Source: Streptomyces griseoaurantiacus
Lineage (GTDB): Bacteria; Actinomycetota; Actinomycetes; Streptomycetales; Streptomycetaceae
Assembly (NCBI GenBank): GCA_014656015.1
Contig: BNBP01000069.1
Coordinates: 1 to 38,200, forward strand
Reading direction: 5' to 3'
Length of the DNA: 38,200 nucleotides
Shown here in pieces: positions 22,176 to 31,200 of the stretch. The first letter of the stretch is position 1; every line of letters starts with the position of its first letter. The notes beneath the pieces were generated by a model. The model did no database searches. It was given only the letters and a program-made list of their open reading frames with translations, and was not told the DNA's origin. Made by a program: the position numbers and the translations under genes.

Positions 22176-23387
22176 TCACCCCGTCTCCGCCCGCTCCGTG
22201 AGGGCCAGGAGCCGGCTCAGGGGGTCCGCCTCCCGGAACACCGTCAGGCCGTACGCGATCCGGCGGCACCGCGCCTCGCCCTCGGCGGTGAGCCGGTCCA
22301 GCGCCTCGCACAGCTCCCGCTCGTCGCCCGCCACCTCGGTCAGGCCCAGGTCGGCCATCCGCCGTACGCCCTCCTCGCCGTGGCCGGGGAGGGGCCGGTG
22401 GCCGATCACCGGAAGCCCTGCGGCCAGCGACTGCACGGCGGTCTGCCCGGCCGCGTTGTCCACCAGGGCGCGCGCCGCGTGCAGCAGACCGGGCATGTCG
22501 CGCACCCAGCCGGGCGCGAGGACCCCGGGGACCTCGGACAGGGCCCGGCGCAGCCGGTCGTTGCGGCCGCAGACCACCACCGGCAGGTATCCGTGCCCGG
22601 TGAGCGTCCGGGCCGTCGTGGCCAGCCCGGTCGCGGCACCCCAGGCGCCGCAGGACAGCACGACGGGCGTCCGGCCGGGACCGTGGCGTTCGAGGAGGAG
22701 CCGCCAGGCGTCCGCACCGGGGGAGTCGCCGTGCGGACCGGAGGGGCTGCCGGTGCCGAAGTCGGGGGACACGCAGGGGCCGACGGTCAGGGCGGGTCTG
22801 CGGATGTCCTCACGGACCTCCGCGGTGGCCCGGTCGGTCAGGCACAGGTAGAGGTCGTTGCCCGGGTGCAGCCACTGCCGGTGCACGGCGAAGTCGAGGA
22901 TGTACACCGCGCTCGGCACCCGCAGCGCGCCCCGCGCGCGCAGATGGCCGGTCAGCTGTGCGGCGAGGTGGAAGACCGGCACCACCACGTCGGGCCGGAA
23001 GCGCTCGACCCGCTCGGCCAGCCGGTGCCCGGCGAGCCGCGCCAGCGGTACCCCGCTGGGCCTGCTGCCCGTCCCGCGGCGCAGGAAGAGCCGGTACAGC
23101 CCGGCGTACGCCCACGGGTAGTGCCGCACCGAGGACTGGTAGAAGAGGCGCAGTCCGGTGCCGAGGCGGTAGGGCAGGAGTTCGAGGACGTCGAGAATCT
23201 CGGCCTGATGGCCCTGCTCACGGGCCCGGCGGGCGAGTTCGGCGGCCACCGTGTCGTGTCCGGCGCCCATGCTCGCGCTCAGGATCAGCAGGCGCCGTCC
23301 GTCCTCCGCCAGGGGCGGAACGGCGGCGGCCCGCGCGGAGGACCCGGGCGCGGAGGACCCGGGCACGGAAGAGGAATGCACTCGCAC
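22176..23387 (-). CDS. MGDG synthase/UgtP-like glycosyltransferase (GT28 family)
   Basis: At most 403 residues from the GTG at 23387; later starts within the first 35 residues are possible, as this part is a Ser/Pro/Ala-rich leader containing a 15-bp tandem duplication (SSAPG twice). The core begins RRLLILSASMGAGHDTVAAE with the GAGH nucleotide/acceptor loop. Then come ILDVLELLPYRLGTGLRLFY, FRPDVVVPVFHLAAQLTG, YILDFAVHRQWLHPGNDLYL, VVLSCGAWGAATGL, the donor-site GWVRDMPGLLHAARALVDNA and GQTAVQSLAAGLPVIGHRPL with GHGEEG. This is the layout of diacylglycerol glucosyl/galactosyltransferases and other GT28 enzymes, which transfer sugar from a nucleotide donor at the membrane. The acceptor lipid or small molecule is not determined. 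Confidence 0.85.
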   Translation of the reverse strand: MRVHSSSVPGSSAPGSSARAAAVPPLAEDGRRLLILSASMGAGHDTVAAELARRAREQGHQAEILDVLELLPYRLGTGLRLFYQSSVRHYPWAYAGLYRLFLRRGTGSRPSGVPLARLAGHRLAERVERFRPDVVVPVFHLAAQLTGHLRARGALRVPSAVYILDFAVHRQWLHPGNDLYLCLTDRATAEVREDIRRPALTVGPCVSPDFGTGSPSGPHGDSPGADAWRLLLERHGPGRTPVVLSCGAWGAATGLATTARTLTGHGYLPVVVCGRNDRLRRALSEVPGVLAPGWVRDMPGLLHAARALVDNAAGQTAVQSLAAGLPVIGHRPLPGHGEEGVRRMADLGLTEVAGDERELCEALDRLTAEGEARCRRIAYGLTVFREADPLSRLLALTERAETG

Positions 23388-23425
23388 CGGAGCCGAATGC
23401 CCCGCCCGTTCCCGCCCAAACAGGG

Positions 23426-23451
23426 CGTTCGATGGATCTTTCCCTCGAACG
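23426..23451. promoter_or_regulatory. Inverted repeat upstream of the glycosyltransferase gene
   Basis: Perfect 7-bp arms CGTTCGA (23426-23432) and TCGAACG (23445-23451) separated by 12 nt. It lies about 40 nt upstream of the glycosyltransferase start, a position fitting an operator. The relatively AT-rich loop argues against a terminator. Confidence 0.4.
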
Positions 23452-23479
23452 GGCCCGTGTCGCCCGGATCCGCCCCGCT

Positions 23480-23519
23480 CGCCTGCGGGCCGGCGGTGTG
23501 TCCCGCCGGCCCGCAGGCG
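23480..23519 (-). terminator. 17-bp perfect hairpin terminator of the lamin-tail gene
   Basis: GCCTGCGGGCCGGCGG (23481-23496) pairs with CCGCCGGCCCGCAGGC (23503-23518), extended by C23480-G23519, with the hexaloop TGTGTC. It lies about 70 nt past the reverse-strand stop at 23591, the strongest hairpin in the window. Confidence 0.8.
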
Positions 23520-23590
23520 GAGGTGCCGCCTTCGGCCGTTCCGGTGACGCCGGCCGGCCGGCGACGTGGCTCAGCGGCCGGCGGTGCGGC

Positions 23591-24085
23591 TCACTTGTGG
23601 AAGCCGATGTACCCGTTGCCGTCGCGGTCGTCGCGGGACTTGGTGTACGCGTGCACGTCGGAGCGGCTGCCGGACGGCTTGTACAGGTAGATCGTGTCCT
23701 TGTCGTTGTTCCAGAGGAAGTTGCAGTTGTTGCGGTAGACGACGTTGCCCGCGTCGGAGTCGGTGCCGCGCCCCCCGCGCAGCTTCACGTAGTCACCGGG
23801 CTGGAGGTAGTGGTTCGCGGTGAACTTGAACCGGTTCCCGGTCGCGTCCTTCACGACGTAGTTCTTGAGGTTGATCGTCGCGGTCTTCGAGTAGTTCTTG
23901 ACCGTCAGGTACTCCTGCTTGGTGTTGCCCGAAGTGCAGCTGTTGGAGTCCCGGCCCGGTGCGTCGTACTGGACGCCGCGGATCTTCAGCGCCGAAGAGT
24001 ACTCGGCGGCCTGGGCCGGGCCGGCTATGACGGCGGCGAGACTGCCGGCGGTGGCGGCCACGACCAGGGCATGACGCGTGCGCAT
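23591..24085 (-). CDS. Secreted lamin-tail-domain (LTD) protein
   Basis: The protein has 164 residues from the ATG at 24085, with GAGGGGGGAA about 6 nt upstream; the longer frame to 24250 has no ribosome site. A signal peptide is clear: MRTRHALVV, a hydrophobic core AATAGSLAAVIAG, and cleavage after AQA near residue 26. The mature part fits a lamin-tail beta-sandwich: LKIRGVQYDAPG, QEYLTVKNYSKTATINLKNY, VVKDATGNRFKFT, LQPGDYVKLRGGRG, FLWNNDKDTIYLYKPSG. It has two cysteines (NSCTS, RNNCNF) that may pair. Such small secreted LTD proteins are common in Streptomyces; their role is unknown. It is Lys/Asn/Tyr-rich compared with its neighbours. It is divergent from the giant-protein operon, across 285 bases where I find no convincing gene. 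Confidence 0.85.
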   Translation of the reverse strand: MRTRHALVVAATAGSLAAVIAGPAQAAEYSSALKIRGVQYDAPGRDSNSCTSGNTKQEYLTVKNYSKTATINLKNYVVKDATGNRFKFTANHYLQPGDYVKLRGGRGTDSDAGNVVYRNNCNFLWNNDKDTIYLYKPSGSRSDVHAYTKSRDDRDGNGYIGFHK

Positions 24086-24370
24086 GAGGATTCCCCCCTC
24101 GATGGTGCGGAAGAAGCGGATGGAGCCTACACGCCGGATGGGGGGAAAGTGGCGAGTGGGTGCAGAAAGTGTGAAGTCGCAGGTGGGAGGGTGATCTCGT
24201 AGCGGCCCCGGGTCGTTACCGCTCCCGCCAGCCCAGGCCTGCCGGCGCATCGACGCGGGACGAAGAGTGTCTCCGGTTCAACCACCCGGAAGGTCTCGTT
24301 CGCGCAGTCGTCACCGAAGCCGTCGACGATCACTTCGTCGAGTGGGACGAGGTAGTGGGGAGGCGCGGTG

Positions 24371-24883
24371 ATGAACGGTCAGCAGCCGGACCGGAAGGGA
24401 AGGCGGAGACCGGCCGAGGCGCTGAAGCGGCGTGTCGCGCAGGCCCGGGCCGAGGCGGAGGCGGTCGAGGCCGCGGTGCGCCGGGCCGAGGAGCGCCTGC
24501 GCGGCTCGTCGACCGTCGCACGGTCCGAGGACGGTGCCGTCGAGGCCACCGTCGGCGCGCGGGGCGAACTCACCGGCCTGCGTTTCCTCGACGCCAAGTA
24601 CCGCGACATGACCGGCCCCGAACTCGGCGCCGCCGTCGTCGAGGCCGTGCGGCAGGGCCGCGACCGCGCCGCCCGGGAGGCCGTACGGGTGTTCCGGCCG
24701 CTCGGCGGCTCCGGCGAGCGGATCCCCGAACTGTCCGGCCTCGACGTCGACTGGGAGCGCTTCCTCGCCCACCACGACGCCGGCGGCGGATCCGCCACGC
24801 CTCCCCGGCCCGCGGACGGCTTACGGCTGCGGGACGAGATCCACGAGGACGGCGAGGACGACACGGAAGGACCGCAGCGATGA
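24371..24883 (+). CDS. YbaB/EbfC-like protein of a type VII-associated locus
   Basis: The protein has 170 residues from the ATG at 24371 (GGGGAGG ends 7 nt upstream; the GTG at 24368 would be too close). Residues 15-45 are a basic helix or coiled coil (AEALKRRVAQARAEAEAVEA). Residues 45-110 fit the YbaB fold: STVARSEDGAVEATVGARGE, LTGLRFLDAKYRDMTGPELG, AAVVEAVRQGRDRAAREA. The tail is acidic. YbaB-like proteins sit beside WXG100 genes in many actinobacterial secretion and toxin loci, where a role in regulation or as a chaperone is suspected but unproven. Its stop overlaps the WXG100-like start by 4 nt (ATGA), so it is in one operon with the giant gene. Confidence 0.8.
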   Translation: MNGQQPDRKGRRRPAEALKRRVAQARAEAEAVEAAVRRAEERLRGSSTVARSEDGAVEATVGARGELTGLRFLDAKYRDMTGPELGAAVVEAVRQGRDRAAREAVRVFRPLGGSGERIPELSGLDVDWERFLAHHDAGGGSATPPRPADGLRLRDEIHEDGEDDTEGPQR

Positions 24884-25209
24884 CCGGGCCCGCCTTCACC
24901 GCGGACTCCGCGCTCCTCATGGCCGGGAGCAGGGCCATCCACGAGCTCGGCAGGGCCACGCGCGCCCTGGCCACCTCCGCGCACTTCGCGCTCTCCGACA
25001 CGAGCTGGACCGGCGAGGACGACTACGGGCACGAACTGCGCGCCACGTACGTGAAGACCCGTGACTCCGTCCTCGGCACCCTGGACGCGGTCGCCGAGGG
25101 CGTGCTCGCCATCGGAGACGGCACCATCGACAACCTGGGCACCATCCTCGCGACCCAGCGCGGCGTCATGGAGAGCATCGGCCAACACGCCCGCGGGGGC
25201 CGTCCGTAA
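24880..25209 (+). CDS. WXG100-like small protein
   Basis: The protein has 109 residues from the ATG at 24880. Two helices (ALLMAGSRAIHELGRATRAL and ATYVKTRDSVLGTLDAVAEG) flank a turn with W43-T-G45 (DTSWTGEDD), the WxG signature of ESX/type VII substrates and their relatives. Length is right for the family. I do not see a clear C-terminal YxxxD/E export motif. It most likely forms a helical hairpin that pairs with the similar N-terminal domain of the giant protein encoded one base downstream. Translationally coupled at both ends. The fold is inferred from pattern and context. Confidence 0.75.
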   Translation: MTGPAFTADSALLMAGSRAIHELGRATRALATSAHFALSDTSWTGEDDYGHELRATYVKTRDSVLGTLDAVAEGVLAIGDGTIDNLGTILATQRGVMESIGQHARGGRP

Positions 25210-25210
25210 C

Positions 25211-28200
25211 GTGGCCATCATCGTCTCGCCCAAGCTCAACTGGCTCTTCTTCGTCCTCATCGGGGAGACCTTCCTCCAGGCCGACGAGGACACGGCCTAC
25301 GGGACGAGCAGGTCCTACCGGGCGATCAAGCGGGACGTCGGCCAGCTCAGGGAACAGGCACAGGCGGCGATGGCCGCGGTGAGCCAGGGCTTCCCGCCCG
25401 GCGTCGCCCGGCAGTTCGTCGCCGCCATCGGCGAGGTGCTGCCCTACCTCGACGCCTTCGAGGAGGACCTTGACCGGGTCGAGTCGGGGCAGGTGAAGGT
25501 CTCCATGCAGATCAGGGAGGCGAAGTGGAACATCATCGCCGAACTGGTCCGGCTGGCCGTCGAACTGGCCGTCCTCGCCCTGCTGTCCTTCTTCACGGGC
25601 GGGGCGAGCGCCACCCAGGCGGCCCTCGCCCGGGCGCGCAGCCGTGTGTTCATCCTGGAGACGCTGTACGAACTCTCCCACCGCACCCACCTGTTGCCCA
25701 GTCTGACGGAGGCCGTGGAGGAGGCGTTCACGACGCTGGCCGTCCGGCTGGCGATGATGACGCTGGCCCCCGACGGACAGCGGCCGCGCTCGATCGACTG
25801 GAAGGACGTCGGGGTGAGCGGCGCCTTCGGCGGCGTCGCGGGCGGCCTCGCGCCGGTGTTCGCCAAGTTCATGAAGAACGTCACCGACAACCTGGTGAAC
25901 CCCTTCAAGAAGAACATCGACGACATCGTCGGCAAGTTCGGCGACACCCCCTTCAAGAACACCGGGAATCCCGGGCATCCCGGGAACCTCCGCAATCCCG
26001 GAAACGGCAGGACCACGGGAACCACCGGGCACGGCGGCGCCGGCCTGCCGACGCCGGGCCCGCGCCCCACCCCCGGAGGCGACGGCCTCGGTGCGCACTC
26101 CGTCCACCAGGGTGGTCAGTTCCTCGCCGACGGCGCCTCCGAGTCGCTGGCCGAGTCGGTCGTCATGGGCGCGTTCTACGGCAACTGGACGCCGAGCTGG
26201 CAGACGTTCGTCGGGGCAGGGCTGAGCGAACGGTTCCAGGCGGGCGCGGAGGCCGGGATCGTCAACACGGCGAACTGGCTGAAGAATCCGGTGAGCCTGC
26301 CGGGCGGGGGAAGGCCCGCCGGCGGGGCCGGCACGGGGACCGGTGGCGGCGGCACGGGAGGGGGCGGCGACAGCGATGCGGACAGTGGCTACGGCAGTGA
26401 CGGGGACGCCGGCAGCGTGCGGGGGTACGACCCGGTCCCCACGAAACGGGACGGCGACGGTGACACCGACAGTGGCTACGGCAGCGACGAGGAGGAGGAC
26501 CACCGGGACGCGCCCCTCCCCGCCCCGGCGAACGGCGGGGACGACGGGCGGGCGGACCCGCTCGACACCGGCGCCGGACGGAAGTTCACCGACGCGTCCC
26601 CCGACGCCGAACGGATACGGTCCGGGGCGGACGGCGCCGCGGGGAGCCGCCGGGATCCCGCCGCCCCCGACGAGGTGACCGAACCGGTGGGGCGGTCCGC
26701 GCAGCGGCCGGCCGGGGGCGAGGGCCGGGTGCAGGAACCCGGCGGGGACCCCGCCGTCCCGGCGCCCTCCCCGCACGCCACCCTCGGCTCCGTTCCGGAG
26801 TCCGCCCCCAGCCCCGCCCCCGTCGTACAGCGGGACGGGGCCCAGCGGCAGTGGATCGCCTCCCAGGTGGGCGCCGAGGACCTCCCGGCGGACGGACTGC
26901 CGGACGGGCCGGCCCCCGACACGACGGTGAGCGTGCGGGACCTGACCGCCGCGGGGGTGACCCTGGGTCCCGCGGCGCGGGCGCAGGCCGAGCTGGGCGA
27001 CGGCCGGGTGGCCCTGTCCGACAGTGGGTTGTCCACCGTCGACCAGGTCAAGGCACTCATGACGCGGCCGGGTCCATGGCCGGCCGGTCTGGACACCGCC
27101 GCCGCCAACGCGTCGCTGCGGCTGTGGCGGGGCTCCTTCGAGGACTTCGCGGGATCGGCGCCGCCCGGTGTCGATCCCGGGACCGTCCGGCAGGCGTGGG
27201 ACACCGCCTCCGCACTGGTACTGCCCCCGGAACCGCATTCCGTGTTCGCCGACTCCCGGTACGCGCCGGAGGCGTACCGGGACGCCGTGAGCCAGGTCGC
27301 CGACACACTGGTGAACGGCGGCGGCCGGCCGGCCGCCGCCGGACTGGCCGACCGCCTCCGCGAAGACCTCGGTCTGCCGGTCCGGGGCCGGGGCGACGGC
27401 CCCGGGGCGACGGCGACGACGGCCGACCCGCGCCCCGTCCCCACCTCGTCGAACCCCTCGGACCGGAGGGACCGGACGGAGACGGGTCCCCCCACGGACC
27501 CGGCGCCCACCCGGGATGACCTCGCCGCCCCGGGCACGCACGCCCCGGGCACGCACGCCCCGGGCACACACACCCTCGACCCGCACGCCTCCGACCCGCC
27601 CGTTCCGGACACCGACGCTCCCGGCACGCACGCGGCCCTCGACCCCGCCCCGGCCCCCCGGGGCGGCCCTCCCGCCCCGTCCGTCCCGAGCGTTCCGTCC
27701 GTCGCCACGTCGAGCCGTGCGGACCTCCTCGCCCCGACCTCGTCCCTCACGTCCTCCCCCTCGCCCGTCCCGGCGCCGGACACGGACGCCTTCACCACGC
27801 CCCCGCCGCAGCGGCACACCTTCGTCCCCGGCATCGACGCCGACTTCACCCCCCTGTCCGGCCGCCCCCCGGCCGGCCCGCCCTCACCCACCGGTTCGCT
27901 CGGCTCGACGGCCATGGACCTCGACACGCCCGGCCCCGAACCCCAGGCCGGTCCCCACGGGTCCCCGTCCCCGGACCCGTACCGCGACCCCCTCGTCCAC
28001 GCCTTCGGTGAGCGCATCACCGGGGACCGCCTGTACCCGCGGCTGCACGACGCCGTCGGACGACTGGACACCCTGCGGGCACTCGACACCCACCGTTCAC
28101 TCCGCGAGGGGCCGTTCGACCTGGAGGCCGTGGCCCGCCGGGTACTGCTCCTGGACCCGACGGAGCCGGTCGGCCCCGGCCAGTACGGGGAGCTGTTCCG

Positions 28201-31200
28201 TCTCGCCCTCGAGCCGGCCATGGAGCAGGCACCCGGGCTGGCCACCCTCGCCGCGTTCGGGCTCTTCCTGCGCGGGGCGCTGGCCCATCCGCGTGCGATG
28301 ACCGCCCCGGACGGCACCCCGTACGGACGCGACTGGGGTGGCGATCCACAGGAGAGCCACGGCCTCGACCTGGACCTGGACCACCTCTGGGAGCCCACCG
28401 GACAGCCGGAGGGGCAGCCCCAGACCGCCAACCCTGTTCCGGCGCCGTGGCGCCCGGGACCGGGGCGGCCCCGGCCCTTCGTCGTCGTGGCCGGCGGCAC
28501 CCCCTACCGGGTCGCGGTCCTCACACGCGACGGCGCGCAGAGCGACGTGCCGATCGACGTGTTCGTCGAACTGCTGGCCATGGATCCCGTGCTGTCCGGC
28601 CTGCCCGGCGACGTGCCGGTCCTGCTCGCCGTTCCCTACGCCGGGGGACGGCAGCTCGACCTGCCGCGGTCCCTGGCCGACCGGCTCGGCCGGCAGGTGT
28701 GGTCCAGCAGCGGTGAGCCCGCCCTGGAGATCCGGGACGACGGGACGTCGGCGAGGATCTACCTGGAACAACGGCCGGACGTGCCGCGCGGCGACTGGAT
28801 CCGCAGCCTCCCCGGAGAGGTGCCGACGCACGCGGCGCCCGGAACCGCACCGACCGTCGCGGCCACGCCCGGCGCACCCGCCGTGTCCCGTCCCCCCACC
28901 GCGGGGACCGCGGACGTGCCCGAGTGGCACCGCAACCTGGTCAGCTACACCATGGTCGCGGACGGGGACGGCACCGAGCAGACCGGGCGGGCCGCGTTCC
29001 ACCCGGCGGAGTTCGCCGGCGTCCGGGAGAAGCAGTCGCGGAACGCACACCGGATGACCACCCTCGCGCACCGGCACTCCGGTGCCGCGGTGGCCACCGC
29101 CGAGAGACCGCTGACCGTGGGCGCCAAGCCCGGGGAGCGGGTGCACCACATCTCCGCGCACGGCGGGCCGCGACACGTCGACATGCCGCAGGAGGACGGC
29201 ACCACCTACCGCGCCTCCGGCGAGGAGCTCACCGGCTGGCTCAACCGCCGGCCCAGCGTCCGCCGTCTGCGCGACAAGGACTGGATCTACCTCGACGCCT
29301 GCTGGACCGGCGGCGTGTACGGCGGTGACGCGGAGGCGTACTCCAACCTGGCGGCCTCCCTCCCTCCGGCCCCCGACCCGCTCGCCGACACCGCCCTCGC
29401 CCAGGTCGTGGCCAACGGCACCCGCAAGCGGGTACGGGCCGGCGACCGTCCCGTCGGTTACGCCGGCACCGAGGCCCCCCACCCGCGGTTCTGGCTGGAG
29501 GCGTACACCGACGCGCGCGGACGCGGCGGCCGGATCCTGGAGTTCTGGCCCGAGCCCCGCGACGCGGAACTGGCCGGCCTGGCCCGCACCGCCGGCCTGC
29601 ACACCGGCCCCGGTCACGTCCCCGGCGACACCCTGGACGTCACCCTGCGGCTGGTGCGGGCCCTGCGGCAGACCTTCGGCCCCGGCATCGGCGAGGACCC
29701 CTCCCACGACGGCCTCCTGCGCGGCATCGGCGCCCTGGAGACGATGCGGCGCCAGGACCCGCACCTGAACGGCATGGGCCCGTTCACCCTGGACCTGTTC
29801 CACAGAGCGGCACTGGCCAACCGGCGGGACCACGTCGACGGCCTGCGCGTCCTGGACGAGGGTGCCTACCGAGCCCTGCTCACGCGGGCGGCCGGCGCGC
29901 CCGCGGGCACCCGGCTCACCGACTTCGTCCGGGTGCCGCAACTCGTCGGCGTCGCCCGGCAGACGCGGAATCTCGGGGACCTGCCGACCGCCGCCACGCG
30001 GTTGCTGCGGCTCGATCCCTCGGCCACGGTCGGGCCGGCGGAGGTCTCCCGGCTGTACTGGGCACAGGTGAAGGCGTACGAGTGGCTCTCCTCCCTGCCC
30101 GACGTGGGCGCCGCCGCGGCGGCGGCACTGCACCTGCCGTCGCCCGACCCGTCGAAGCGGAACGAACTGGGTCTGCTGGCCACCCGGGCGATCGCCGCCG
30201 GGCGCAACCCGTACGACTCCGTCGAACTCGCCGCCCACCACCTGGAGGAACAGGGGGCCCTCCACCCCCAGTCGCTGATGCGCGACGCCGCGGGCCGGCC
30301 GAGCGGCCGCAACTGGGGCGGGCCGATGCCACCGAACACGCACGTGGACGCCTCCGTCCTCGGCACGCTGACCCGGCAGCCGGACGGCTCCTACCGGCGT
30401 ACCGGCGGCGAGGCGACGCCCTGGGCGGGACAGGGAGAGCACCCGGCGTACGTCGTGACGGCGGAGGACACCGGCACGGGCAGGGTCTGGATCACGCTGC
30501 CCGGCGGACGACGGGTCGCCGTGCCGCACGCCGAGTTCGCCCAACTCCTCGCGCGCGACCCCGAACTCCTCGCCCGGGACCTGTGGAAGACGGACATCGT
30601 CCTGGCGGTCTCCCGTTCCGGCGACGACACACCCCGGCCGAACGTCCCGCAACCGAACCCCGCGCAACCGAACCCCGCGCAGCCCACCGCCCCCCTGCCC
30701 GCCTCCGGCCGGCCCACCGCGCCGCAGCCCAACGCCCCGGGACCCGTCGCGCCCCCGTCCCTGCGGAACGCCGTCGTCGGCGCCACCGGCCGGACCGTCT
30801 GGGCGCCCAGGGGCGTGATCGGCCTCGGCCGGTCCGGCAGCACCGGTCCGGTCTCGCTGGCCGGCGTTCCGGCCACGCCCGGCGTCACGGCCGCCGCCGA
30901 CTGGACCCGCACGCACCCGTCCGCCCTGCTCCCGACGGCGCAGACACCCCCGGCGCAGGCCCCGGTTCCGCCCCGGCCCCATGCGTCCCCGCCCGGACCC
31001 ACGTCGTCCGCCGCGTCCACCTCCCGCTCGAACCCGTCCGACACCACCACCGTCGCCCCCAGGCGCCCCAGAACCGTCGGCGGGAAGGTCCCCTCGCCCC
31101 GGTCCCGCACCGCGCCGCCACGCGTGCCCCCCGCTGCCGCCGCGCTCGCCCCCATCCCCGAGGACGCCCCCGCCCCGGCTCCCGCCCCCACCCCCGCCCC

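Noticed and set aside
24127..24333. Reverse-strand 68-codon frame between the lamin-tail and YbaB-like genes (DGFGDDCANETF, RVVEPETLFVPRRC)
   Set aside because: Part of it looks protein-like, but there is no ribosome site at its GTG, no family I recognise, and it overlaps the probable promoter of the secreted protein. It could be a remnant; not enough support.
27530..27580. Tandem APGTH coding repeats as a possible CRISPR or separate repeat element
   Set aside because: They are a few in-frame 15-bp units inside a Pro/Thr linker of the giant gene, without spacers.
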